From assembly GCA_051011415.1 (NCBI GenBank), contig JBPCTY010000095.1:1-11914 (forward strand): 11,914 bases of DNA, read 5' to 3'. This document shows, piece by piece, positions 1 through 7,623 of the stretch (positions are counted from its first letter, which is position 1; the number at the start of each line of letters is the position of its first letter). Under the pieces are notes generated by a model, which saw only the letters and a list, made by a program, of their open reading frames with translations, did not search any database and had not been told where the DNA came from. A program made the position numbers and the translations under genes. The stretch comes from SZUA-442 sp051011415. GTDB lineage: Bacteria; Actinomycetota; Acidimicrobiia; Spongiisociales; UBA5794.

Positions 1-266
1 TCGTCGTGATCGTGGTCGTCCAGATCATCATCGCCGGTAGAGCGCCTACCGAAGCAGGTGTCGAAGATGAACGCGACACGCTCATCTCCCACAGGGGGGA
101 CCGGGTCGGAGCCGCCGTGCTTTCGGCTGGCATCGCTGTCACCCTCGTGATTACCTGGTTCGAGGCTGAGTACTTCTGGATCGCAAGCGCGATCTTCGCA
201 GCATTCATCCTTCAAGCCCTTTCTGCGATGACCATCAAGGTGGCTTCCTACCGCGGGGGCATGTGA
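1..266 (+). CDS. Small integral membrane protein, 5' partial (DUF2178-like)
   Basis: The reading frame is open to the left edge, so the true start probably lies outside the window; the first in-window start codon is a GTG at 6. The visible part begins with a hydrophobic run (IVVVQIIIAG) that looks like the end of a membrane helix. A charged loop containing DERD follows, then two hydrophobic segments at about residues 35-52 and 55-75 counted from the GTG. A DERD-type motif followed by paired helices resembles the DUF2178-like membrane proteins often encoded beside small XRE regulators; I assign this by pattern only. Its TGA (264-266) overlaps the GTG start of the regulator, so the two are probably translated together. 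No enzymatic function can be inferred; a sensor or partner role for the regulator is possible. Confidence 0.6.
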   Translation, partial: VVIVVVQIIIAGRAPTEAGVEDERDTLISHRGDRVGAAVLSAGIAVTLVITWFEAEYFWIASAIFAAFILQALSAMTIKVASYRGGM

Positions 267-478
267 CCGTGGTTCGGCGGACAAGAATCACGAACTCGAT
301 GCGCACGCTTCGAGCCGAGCGAGACATAACTCAAGCCGATCTCGCCCAACGGCTCGGTGTCACACGCCAAACGATCATCGCTGTTGAAAAGGGCAAGTAT
401 TCGCCCACGTTGCAGCTTGCATTTGAAATCGCCGCGGCACTTGATGTGCCGCTTGAGGATGTCTTCGAGTATGACTGA
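263..478 (+). CDS. Small XRE/Cro-type HTH transcriptional regulator
   Basis: This 71-residue protein consists almost entirely of a Cro/C1-type helix-turn-helix. The core runs from about residue 15 to 60, with TQADLAQRLGVTRQTIIAVE covering the two HTH helices, then EKGKYSP and a C-terminal VPLEDVFEYD. This is the hallmark of the compact YozG/YgzD-like regulators of about 65-70 residues, which bind DNA as dimers. I chose the GTG at 263 because it gives the 4-base GTGA overlap with the upstream membrane-protein gene and keeps the residues before MRTLRAER that family members usually have. An ATG at 299 would be the alternative and would still include the HTH. It probably controls its own operon; the target is not visible. 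Confidence 0.88.
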   Translation: MTVVRRTRITNSMRTLRAERDITQADLAQRLGVTRQTIIAVEKGKYSPTLQLAFEIAAALDVPLEDVFEYD

Positions 479-541
479 ACGCCTTACCAAAGGGCTTTCC
501 TCCTTGACATCTCCGGCTGCATCGGGCACCATGCCGTCTCT

Positions 542-555
542 GGTCCTGCGGGACC
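542..555 (+). other. Short hairpin in the gap before the ABC operon
   Basis: GGTCC and GGACC form a perfect 5-bp stem around a TGCG loop, inside the 253-bp gap (479-731) between the regulator and the exporter operon. No U-tract follows, so it is not a classical terminator. A TTGACA lies at 504-509, but nothing convincing as a -10 element sits 16-18 bases downstream. I recognise no known riboswitch in the gap, and the overlapping frame through it does not look coding. Confidence 0.25.
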
Positions 556-731
556 GGGTACGCAACCGAGGAGTCACGATGCGGTGCATGAAGTCACCAA
601 ACATCCCATCGCTGGCCTTCGCGCGCGCCCGTCTGCGGTAACTCCAACCGCACTCCCGCTTCCGAAGTCCCCACGCAAGTCGATGTTCTTCATCGCATGA
701 AGCGTCTCTTTTCGATTCTCAAGGACCATCC

Positions 732-2483
732 ATGATCCCCGTACGTGCATATTTCAGACTCTTTGCAAAGTACCTCCGGCCATATCGCCGGCGGGCCTAC
801 TTGCTCGCGGTCGTGCTCTTCGCCACGATCGCGCTGCAACTCGCGAACCCGCAGCTGATCCGCAGGTTCATCGACGGAGCGACAACCGGGGCGTCGGTGT
901 CCGAGCTGGTTCCCATCGCGGTGCTGTTCATGGTGATCGCCGTTGTGCACCAACTGTTGTTGGTGTGGGCGACGTATCTCGCCGAGCAGATCGGCTGGTC
1001 GGCAACAAACACACTCCGGGCGGATCTCACAGACCACGTGCTGCACCTCGATATGGGGTACCACAAGGGCACAAGCCCGGGAGAGCTCATCGAGCGAATC
1101 GATGGCGACGTCACCGCGCTGTCGAACTTCTTCTCATCCATGATGATCAAGGTTGTCGGCAACGGGGTCCTGCTCGTCGGGATCCTTGTGCTGCTCTGGG
1201 CTGAGTCGTGGATTCTCGGTCTCTCGATCACCGTGTTCACTGCGATCACCTTCCTCGGTCTCGGACGAATCCACGGAGTCACCGTGCCGTGGCACAAAGC
1301 GATCAGGGGAACGAGTGCAGAGATGTTCGGGTTCGTCGGCGAACAGGTCGATGGAACCGAAGACATCGAGGCCAACGGGGCGACCGGGTTCATGGTCTCA
1401 CGGTTCGATGACATCCAACGCAAGTGGCTCCCACAAGTCGTCCGCGGTTGGACAGGTTGGGCGATCATGTGGACGGCATCGATGGGCCTCTACTTCGCAT
1501 CCATGATGCTTGCCTTCGTGCTTGGCGCATGGTTGTTCGGCATCGGGACACTCACGCTCGGGTCGGTGTATCTGGTGTTCCAGTACATCGAAATGGCGCA
1601 CAGACCGATCGAAGAGATCCGTGAGCAAATGAACGACCTCCAGAAGGCTGGAGCCTCGATCGAAAGAGTCGAAGAGATGTTTGCGACCGAATCGAGGCTC
1701 GTACAGCGTTCAGAGGCGACGATTCCAGACGGTGCGCTCAGCTTGAAGTTCGATCACGTGACGTTCTCCTATGACGACGAAGCCGGGGACGAAACCGTGT
1801 TGAACGATGTCAGCTTCGACATTGCTCGAGGACGCGTCGTGGGTCTACTCGGCCGTACCGGAAGCGGGAAGTCGACGATTGCACGTCTGGTCACGCGGCT
1901 TTACGAACCCCAGCAAGGGATTGTCGAGGTCGGCGGGAGAGCGACCTGGGACATCGGACTTCCGAACCTGCGAGAGCGGGTCGCCATGGTCACGCAGGAT
2001 GTGCAGCTGTTCAGGGCAACGGTCAGGGAGAACTTGACGTTCTTCGACGATTCCGTCGACGACGCCAGGCTCATGGATGTCATCCATCGACTCGAGCTGG
2101 ACGAATGGCTTGCGTCGCTCCCCCACGGCCTTGACACAATGCTCGATTCTGGAAGCGGCGGCCTATCTGCGGGGCAGGCACAGCTGCTTGCCTTCACGCG
2201 TGTGTTCCTGCGAGACCCCGGAATCGTGGTGCTCGATGAGGCATCGTCGCGTCTCGATCCCGCGACTGAGGCGCTCATAGAGAAGGCAGTCGATCATCTT
2301 CTTGAAGGTCGAACGGCGATCCTGATCGCACACCGTCTCGCCACGGTCGCACGGGCAGACGACATCATCATCCTCGAGGACGGTCGGGTCCTCGAAGCGG
2401 GTGAACGAGCGGCACTTAGCGACAACCCTGACTCGGTGTTCTCGCGGTTGCTTGTGGCAGGTATGGAGGAGGCACTGGCATGA
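732..2483 (+). CDS. ABC exporter half-transporter, subunit 1 (catalytic Walker B, variant signature)
   Basis: This 583-residue protein has the standard export layout: a six-helix transmembrane domain (about residues 20-300) and a C-terminal nucleotide-binding domain (about 335-583). Visible motifs are Walker A GRTGSGKST (374-382), Q-loop Gln422, signature LSAGQ (478-482), Walker B IVVLDE with catalytic Glu503, D-loop Asp509 and H-loop His534. The signature has Ala where LSGGQ has Gly. The start is supported by AAGGA at 721-725, six bases ahead of the ATG. Its stop overlaps the next gene as ATGA, so the two subunits are very probably co-translated and form a heterodimer in the cytoplasmic membrane. 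Substrate is unknown: multidrug, lipid and peptide export are all compatible. Confidence is high for the family and low for substrate. Confidence 0.95.
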   Translation: MIPVRAYFRLFAKYLRPYRRRAYLLAVVLFATIALQLANPQLIRRFIDGATTGASVSELVPIAVLFMVIAVVHQLLLVWATYLAEQIGWSATNTLRADLTDHVLHLDMGYHKGTSPGELIERIDGDVTALSNFFSSMMIKVVGNGVLLVGILVLLWAESWILGLSITVFTAITFLGLGRIHGVTVPWHKAIRGTSAEMFGFVGEQVDGTEDIEANGATGFMVSRFDDIQRKWLPQVVRGWTGWAIMWTASMGLYFASMMLAFVLGAWLFGIGTLTLGSVYLVFQYIEMAHRPIEEIREQMNDLQKAGASIERVEEMFATESRLVQRSEATIPDGALSLKFDHVTFSYDDEAGDETVLNDVSFDIARGRVVGLLGRTGSGKSTIARLVTRLYEPQQGIVEVGGRATWDIGLPNLRERVAMVTQDVQLFRATVRENLTFFDDSVDDARLMDVIHRLELDEWLASLPHGLDTMLDSGSGGLSAGQAQLLAFTRVFLRDPGIVVLDEASSRLDPATEALIEKAVDHLLEGRTAILIAHRLATVARADDIIILEDGRVLEAGERAALSDNPDSVFSRLLVAGMEEALA

Positions 2484-4276
2484 CGACCCAACAAACACCC
2501 CCATTCAGAGAGGTGATTTGGGCGCTGATCAGACGTCAGCCTTTCCGCTATTCGGTCGCGCTCGTCCTATGGGTGTCCGTCTGGACGATGCCGATCTTCG
2601 TCGGGCTGTTGATCGGGTACTTCTTCAACCAGCTGGCTGCCGGGATTGAGCCAACAACCGTGACCACGATCGTTCTCGCGCTTGCGGCGTACACGTTGGC
2701 TCGAACGGCGTTCATCTTCCTTGCCATGCGCAACCATGGATCGATGCTGTTCAGGGCCGCCGCATTGATGCGACGCAATCTGTTGCTGCGGCTCTATGAG
2801 CTGCCTGGAGCTGAGTCACTCGACGAGACGCCAGGCGAGATTGTCTCGCGCCTGAGGGATGACGTCGAGCATGTGGTTGAACCATTCGATCTGACCGTTG
2901 ACCTCGCTGGAGCGGTCGTGGCCGGTTTGGTTTCGTTTGGGTTGTTGTTCTCGATCGATCCTGTCATCACGGTCGTCGTTGCGATCCCAGTCGTAATCGT
3001 GGCGTTCGTCTCGCACACGACGGGAGGCATGGTTCGTCGCTATCGCCGTCAGGCCAGGGAAGCAACCGAGTCGATCACCGGGTTCCTTGGCGAGACCTTC
3101 TCCGCGACACAGTCGGTCAAGGTCGCAGGCGCCGAGCAACCGATGCTCGAGCGGTTCGTGGCTCTCAACAGCGAACGCAAGGAAATGATGGTCAAGGACC
3201 GCACTCTCACAGAGGCGCTCCATGCTGTATTCCGCAACACGGTGAACATCGGAACAGGTTTGATCCTGCTGCTCGCTGCCGGCCGCCTGTCAGCAACGGG
3301 GGATGCGGGAATCTCGATTGGCGAGTTTGCGCTCTTCGTCTTCCTTCTCCATCACGTCACTGATGCTTCGTACTTCATTGGTGTGTTCACCGCACGGGCG
3401 AAGCAAGGGTCTGTGTCCATTGAGCGGCTTACCAAGACGCTCCACGGCGAGCCGTGGGAGCGCGTCTTCGTTGAGACCGATACGGGTCTCGACGGCGACC
3501 CAGCGCAACGGACCGAACCGCTACCGGAACCACCGGACTTCGATCGACTCTCGGTGCGAGGGCTTTCCTACACATATCCCGGATCGGTCAATGGGATCGA
3601 AGACTTTGACCTGGACATTGCGCGAGGCGAGTTCGTGGTGATCACAGGTCGCATCGGTTCTGGCAAGACGACCGCGGTGCGTACGGTGCTCGGTCTGCTC
3701 CCTGCAGACAGTGGAACGATCGAGTGGAACGGCACAGAGGTTCATGATGCGTCGGGCATGCTGGTGCCACCGCATGCGGCCTACACACCCCAGGTACCCA
3801 AGCTGTTCTCGATGTCGCTCCGGGACAACCTCATCCTCGGTGAGGAGGTCACGGATCACGTCGTCAACGAATCGATCTATATCGCCACAATGCGCCACGA
3901 CGTCGACCAGATGTCCGAGGGCCTTGAGACGATGGTTGGCCCGCGCGGCGTCCGTCTATCAGGTGGACAGATCCAACGATCGGCAAGCGCTCGGATGCTG
4001 ACCCGTGATCCACAGCTTCTGGTGCTTGACGATGTCTCATCAGCCCTGGACGTTGAGACCGAGCAGATTCTCTGGACTCGGTTGTTCAATGCTCGGGCCG
4101 ATGTCGCTGCGCTGGTGGTGTCGCACCGTCATGCTGCGCTTGCGAGAGCAGACCGCGTGATCGTCATGGATGCAGGTCGCATCGTGGCTTCGGGCCCTGC
4201 TGCAGAGCTGCAGGAGACTTCGGCTGTGTTTCGAGCGATATGGGAAGGCGCCACTCAGGCGACTACTCCCGCGTAA
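2480..4276 (+). CDS. ABC exporter half-transporter, subunit 2 (degenerate Walker B, canonical LSGGQ)
   Basis: This is a 598-residue partner with a transmembrane domain (about residues 20-310) and a nucleotide-binding domain (about 355-590). Motifs are Walker A GRIGSGKTT (390-398), Q-loop Gln438, canonical LSGGQ (493-497), Walker B LLVLDD with Asp518 in place of the catalytic Glu, D-loop Asp524 and H-loop His549. The Glu-to-Asp change is the usual mark of the degenerate subunit in heterodimeric exporters such as TM287/288, BmrCD and LmrCD. The ATG forms an ATGA overlap with subunit 1 and has GGAGGA at 2465-2470, nine bases upstream. The first ten residues are polar, then helices start. The stop overlaps the end of the convergent FKBP gene by 14 bp. 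Substrate unknown. Confidence 0.95.
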   Translation: MTTQQTPPFREVIWALIRRQPFRYSVALVLWVSVWTMPIFVGLLIGYFFNQLAAGIEPTTVTTIVLALAAYTLARTAFIFLAMRNHGSMLFRAAALMRRNLLLRLYELPGAESLDETPGEIVSRLRDDVEHVVEPFDLTVDLAGAVVAGLVSFGLLFSIDPVITVVVAIPVVIVAFVSHTTGGMVRRYRRQAREATESITGFLGETFSATQSVKVAGAEQPMLERFVALNSERKEMMVKDRTLTEALHAVFRNTVNIGTGLILLLAAGRLSATGDAGISIGEFALFVFLLHHVTDASYFIGVFTARAKQGSVSIERLTKTLHGEPWERVFVETDTGLDGDPAQRTEPLPEPPDFDRLSVRGLSYTYPGSVNGIEDFDLDIARGEFVVITGRIGSGKTTAVRTVLGLLPADSGTIEWNGTEVHDASGMLVPPHAAYTPQVPKLFSMSLRDNLILGEEVTDHVVNESIYIATMRHDVDQMSEGLETMVGPRGVRLSGGQIQRSASARMLTRDPQLLVLDDVSSALDVETEQILWTRLFNARADVAALVVSHRHAALARADRVIVMDAGRIVASGPAAELQETSAVFRAIWEGATQATTPA

Positions 4277-4859
4277 TCGACAGAATCTCGATCTCGAAGG
4301 TGAGCGCCTCACCGGCGAGCCTGTGGTTGGCGTCGAGCGTCACTGTTTCTTCCGTGACCTCGAGGATGACTGCAGGCTGGCCGTTGGTGAGGAAGACCTC
4401 GTCGCCGACCTTTACATCACCCTGATCGGGGTTATACGGAACCACGAGGATGTTCTCGTCGCTCTTCTCGCCGTACGCATCAGCGGCTTCCATACGAGAT
4501 GTGTTCACATCTCCGACTTGTCCGCCCCGGACAGCCTCGTCGAAGCCGGAAATGACCTGACCCGATCCAACCGTGAAGGTGAAAGTGCTGTCGCGCTCGC
4601 GTGAGGAATCAAACACAGACCCGTCGTCGAGCGTTCCGACATAGTGAACCTCAACGATGTCTCCATCGCGGACGATGAATCCGCCGTCAGCAGATGTGTC
4701 GGATGAGGCGCTCGCCTCGGCCGGTTCGGCGCTGCTGGTTGTGGTGCTGTCGTCGAGGGTGTCTTCGCTCAATGGTTCCTCCGAGTCGCTTGACCCCCCG
4801 CACGCGGCAAGCACAAGACCTGCAGCGAGAAGAACTGTGAAGAAGCGACGCATCGTCAT
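4263..4859 (-). CDS. Lipoprotein FKBP-type peptidyl-prolyl isomerase, SlyD-like
   Basis: This 198-residue protein carries a lipoprotein signal peptide: basic MTMRR, a hydrophobic core, and lipobox LAAC with Cys20 as the lipidation site. A Ser/Thr/Glu/Asp-rich linker spans residues 21-60. From residue 66 to the end it is an FKBP domain: VEVHYVGTLDDGSVFDSS, GSGQVISGFDEAV, then DAYGEK. An insertion at about 138-175 (GDVKVGDEVFLTNG...) followed by NHRLAG (178-183) matches the insert-in-flap layout of SlyD-type FKBPs, where NHPLAG is usual. It would catalyse prolyl cis-trans isomerisation and chaperone proteins outside the cytoplasmic membrane. SlyD itself is cytoplasmic and carries a metal-binding tail that is absent here. 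The start could be the ATG at 4859 or the one at 4853; the latter is better spaced from the GGAG. Confidence 0.9.
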   Translation of the reverse strand: MTMRRFFTVLLAAGLVLAACGGSSDSEEPLSEDTLDDSTTTSSAEPAEASASSDTSADGGFIVRDGDIVEVHYVGTLDDGSVFDSSRERDSTFTFTVGSGQVISGFDEAVRGGQVGDVNTSRMEAADAYGEKSDENILVVPYNPDQGDVKVGDEVFLTNGQPAVILEVTEETVTLDANHRLAGEALTFEIEILSITRE

Positions 4860-4863
4860 GAGG

Positions 4864-4867
4864 CTCC
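4864..4867 (-). promoter_or_regulatory. Shine-Dalgarno GGAG of the FKBP lipoprotein gene
   Basis: On the minus strand GGAG lies 4 bases before the ATG at 4859 and 10 bases before the in-frame ATG at 4853. Usual spacing of 5-10 bases slightly favours the second ATG, giving a protein that starts MRRFF. Either choice leaves the lipobox intact. Confidence 0.4.
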
Positions 4868-5016
4868 AAAGGGGGATCGGGATGAAGCCGGAGGCTAGGG
4901 GCGATGCATGGCAACAGCGTGCGGTTCAGCCGGCCGTCTCTCAGCTGTCAACGACGTCCGGCGTGCGTTCTGAGCAAAGGCCGTCGACGCCGGATCGACG
5001 ACCCGCGAGTGGCAAC

Positions 5017-5022
5017 TACCCT
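5017..5022 (+). promoter_or_regulatory. Candidate -10 element (TACCCT) for a leaderless acyl-CoA dehydrogenase transcript
   Basis: TACCCT fits the actinobacterial TANNNT pattern and ends 6 bases before the ATG at 5029, which would place transcription start at or next to the A of the ATG. A weak -35-like TCGACG (4995-5000) sits 16 bases upstream. No Shine-Dalgarno is visible, in agreement with a leaderless mRNA. The assignment is inference from spacing. Confidence 0.35.
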
Positions 5023-5028
5023 TCCCAC

Positions 5029-6801
5029 ATGGCTCTTTACACCGCTCCCGTACGCGATATCGCCTTCACGCTCGACACGATCTGTGATGTCGACGAGATC
5101 ATCGGTCTCGATGGATTCGAGCATGTCGACTCCGAGATGCTCGAGGGTGTCCTCGACGAGGCGTCACGATTCTTCGGCGATGTATTCGCCCCGACCAACG
5201 AGGTTGGCGACCAGGAAGGCGCCAAGCTCGTTGATGGCTCGGTCGTGACACCCGACGAGTTCAAGACAGCGTGGGGAAAGCTCAAGGAATCAGGGTGGGC
5301 CTCGGTGACCGGGTCGATGGACTTTGGAGGCCACGGATTCCCAAAGACGATCGGTCTTGCCGTTTCAGAGATGATGACGTCGGCGAACCTCGCGTTCTCA
5401 CTCTGCCCAATGCTGACGGGCAGCGCCATCACCCTGCTTACACAACACGGAACGGACGAACTGCGAGACATCTACCTCGAGAACCTGATCACTGCGGAAT
5501 GGACCGGCACGATGGTCCTCACCGAGCCGGAAGCCGGCTCGGATGTTGGCGCCGTGCGTTCCAAGGCGATTCGGAACCCTGACGGGTCCTATGCGATCTC
5601 GGGTACGAAGATCTTCATCACCTGGGGCGACCACGACCTCGCCGACAACATCATTCACCTAGTGCTTGCACGAACACCCGACGCCGCCCCTGGCACGAGA
5701 GGGATCTCCTTGTTCCTCGTTCCCAAGTTCCTCCCAAACTCCGATGGGACTCCCGGCGAAGCCAACTCCGTTGATGTCGTGTCGATTGAGCACAAGCTCG
5801 GCATCCATGGATCTCCAACCTGTGTGCTTTCGTTCGAAAAGGCCACCGGGTACCTCATCGGCGAGGAGCAAAAGGGCATGGCATACATGTTCACCATGAT
5901 GAACCAAGCGCGGCTTGAGGTCGGGCTTGAGGGCCTCTCTGTGGCAGAACGGGCGTATCAGCATGCTGCCGCATATGCCAAGGATCGCAAGCAGGGGCGA
6001 GCCGCCGGATCCACAGAGTTGTCGCCGATCATCGATCACCCCGACGTACGGCGGAACCTGCTCACTATGAAGGCGTATACCGAGGCCATGCGCGGCCTCG
6101 TCTACGACGCCGTAGCGGCAGAGGACCGATCGCACTCGGCCGCAACACAAGACGAGCGGGACGCGGCATCGGATCGGCTTGCACTTCTCACGCCGATCAC
6201 GAAGTCATGGTGCACAGATCGTGGTGTCGAGCTCGCATCGATCGGCGTACAGATCCATGGAGGAATGGGCTTCATCGAGGAGACCGGAGCAGCCCAGTTC
6301 TACCGAGATGCACGGATCACCCCCATCTACGAGGGAACGAACGGGATACAGGCCCTCGATCTGGTCATGAGGAAGCTTCCTATGTCCGAAGGCGCCGTAG
6401 TCAACGGCTATCTCGACGAGATGTCGGCGCTGGACGAGGACCTCGCCGCGGCCGGCGAACAGTTGGCCGACATTCGGACGGAGCTGGCGTCAGCCGTCGA
6501 CACGGTTCGCAGCGCAACCACGTGGCTCAACGAGGCTGATAAGGCACAGGACCGGATGGCCGGTGCAACGCCTTACCAAGAGATGCTTGGGACCCTCGCC
6601 GGTGGCTACTACCTCGCACGCCAGGCGCTCGCCGCGATCGACGGCGCTGCGACAGACGCATGGTTGGAAGCGAAGATCGCGACCGCGACGTTCTACGCGA
6701 CCAACCTTCTGCCAAAGGTCCATGGACTCTCGGACAGCGTCACGGCTGGTGCCGATCGGCTGTTTGCCGTTGATGCAGCACAGATCGGTGCGGCAAGGTG
6801 A
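5029..6801 (+). CDS. Acyl-CoA dehydrogenase, FadE5-like (long form with extra C-terminal domain)
   Basis: This 590-residue flavoenzyme is predicted to oxidise acyl-CoA to trans-2-enoyl-CoA with FAD, the first step of beta-oxidation, in the cytoplasm. MALYTAPVRDIAFTL at the N-terminus is typical of the long FadE5-like subfamily. The signature MVLTEPEAGSDVG is at 162-174, EHKLGIHGSPTCVLSFE at 254-270, and VQIHGGMGFIEET at 407-419. IYEGTNGIQ follows, with Glu435 the presumed catalytic base. Residues from about 450 to the end form the extra helical C-terminal domain of this subfamily; conventional acyl-CoA dehydrogenases are about 380-400 residues. The frame is open back to 4657, but that part is antisense to the FKBP gene, and homology starts at this ATG. 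No SD is seen. The stop overlaps the HAD gene as GTGA. Chain-length preference is unknown. Confidence 0.94.
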   Translation: MALYTAPVRDIAFTLDTICDVDEIIGLDGFEHVDSEMLEGVLDEASRFFGDVFAPTNEVGDQEGAKLVDGSVVTPDEFKTAWGKLKESGWASVTGSMDFGGHGFPKTIGLAVSEMMTSANLAFSLCPMLTGSAITLLTQHGTDELRDIYLENLITAEWTGTMVLTEPEAGSDVGAVRSKAIRNPDGSYAISGTKIFITWGDHDLADNIIHLVLARTPDAAPGTRGISLFLVPKFLPNSDGTPGEANSVDVVSIEHKLGIHGSPTCVLSFEKATGYLIGEEQKGMAYMFTMMNQARLEVGLEGLSVAERAYQHAAAYAKDRKQGRAAGSTELSPIIDHPDVRRNLLTMKAYTEAMRGLVYDAVAAEDRSHSAATQDERDAASDRLALLTPITKSWCTDRGVELASIGVQIHGGMGFIEETGAAQFYRDARITPIYEGTNGIQALDLVMRKLPMSEGAVVNGYLDEMSALDEDLAAAGEQLADIRTELASAVDTVRSATTWLNEADKAQDRMAGATPYQEMLGTLAGGYYLARQALAAIDGAATDAWLEAKIATATFYATNLLPKVHGLSDSVTAGADRLFAVDAAQIGAAR

Positions 6802-7589
6802 CGGACGAAGGTCGCGCAGCTGCATTCTTTGATCTGGACCGCACGATCATCGGAGGATCGTCCGTGTTCACCTTCGGTTGGGCCGCATACCGCGAGGGTT
6901 TGGTCCCGACCACACAGCTGATGAAGGACGCAGGCAATGCGGTGAGCTTCAAGTTGCAGGGTGCGGGCGATGACAAGACCGAAGCAGTCAAGAGTCGCAT
7001 CCTTGAGGCGATCGAAGGTGTGGAGGTTTCGACCCTCACAGGGCTTGCAGACGAGATCATCCCGAGACTGCTCGACGACGTGCGTCGCGAGGCTCGTGGA
7101 TTGATCGATCTACACACGGACGCCGGTCGTGACACCTACATCGTGTCGGCCTCCCCCGTCGAGATCGTCGGCCGATTCGCTGACGCCATCGAGATGACCG
7201 GAGGCTTAGGCACCGTTGCCGAGATACGGGACGGCGTCTATACGGGAGAGCTGGCACAGCCGTTTTGCTACGGCGAGGGCAAGGCCATCGCGATGCGGAA
7301 GATCGCTGAGGAGAAGGGCTACGACCTGTCGCGGTCCTATGCCTACACCGATTCGATCGGCGACCTCCCGATGCTTGAGGCAGTCGGATACCCAGTAGCC
7401 GTGAACCCCGATGCAGCTCTTGAATCGATGGCCCACCATCAGGGCTGGCCGATTGTCGAGTTCTCGCGGCGACGCAAGAAGGTCGTGAAGCGGACCTCCG
7501 CAACAACCACGACGGTGGCCCTCGTCATCGCCGCATACCTCTGGGGTCGATCCCATGGCAGGGCATCCGAGAGGCGATCCACTCGGTAA
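6798..7589 (+). CDS. HAD-IB family (SerB-like) phosphatase with C-terminal membrane helix
   Basis: This 263-residue HAD-superfamily hydrolase has all four catalytic motifs. Motif I is FFDLDRT, with nucleophile Asp12 and acid/base Asp14. Motif II is IVSAS, with Ser117. Motif III contains Lys162 (GKAIAM). Motif IV is YTDSIGDLPML, with Asp185 and Asp189 for Mg2+. The helical cap at about 20-95 matches subfamily IB, which includes phosphoserine phosphatases and related actinobacterial proteins. After the catalytic domain a basic stretch (RRRKKVVKR, 224-232) leads into a hydrophobic segment (about 236-250) and a charged tail, suggesting a tail anchor at the membrane. The GTG start overlaps the stop of the dehydrogenase gene by 4 bases, so the two are probably coupled. 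The substrate is unknown; a phosphorylated lipid or acyl metabolite would suit the neighbour and the anchor, but this is speculation. Confidence 0.88.
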   Translation: MTDEGRAAAFFDLDRTIIGGSSVFTFGWAAYREGLVPTTQLMKDAGNAVSFKLQGAGDDKTEAVKSRILEAIEGVEVSTLTGLADEIIPRLLDDVRREARGLIDLHTDAGRDTYIVSASPVEIVGRFADAIEMTGGLGTVAEIRDGVYTGELAQPFCYGEGKAIAMRKIAEEKGYDLSRSYAYTDSIGDLPMLEAVGYPVAVNPDAALESMAHHQGWPIVEFSRRRKKVVKRTSATTTTVALVIAAYLWGRSHGRASERRSTR

Positions 7590-7597
7590 CACCGGTG
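7590..7597. other. 8-bp palindrome CACCGGTG in the HAD-helicase gap
   Basis: A perfect 8-bp palindrome starts directly after the HAD stop codon, in the 72-bp gap before the helicase. It is too short to act as a terminator and has no U-tract. It could be a protein-binding half or mere chance at this GC content. Confidence 0.15.
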
Positions 7598-7623
7598 GTT
7601 GCGGGTCTTGACCGCTAGCGTTC

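Noticed and set aside
542..555. Rho-independent terminator after the XRE regulator.
   Set aside because: The stem is only 5 bp and no U-tract follows.
357..641. 94-codon plus-strand frame overlapping the XRE regulator.
   Set aside because: It is out of frame with a clear HTH protein, its translation is rich in Ser and Arg without any domain, and it has no start signal of its own.
4657..5028. N-terminal extension of the acyl-CoA dehydrogenase frame.
   Set aside because: Most of it is antisense to the FKBP lipoprotein gene, the translation is low-complexity, and the family N-terminus begins at the ATG at 5029 with a suitable -10 just before it.
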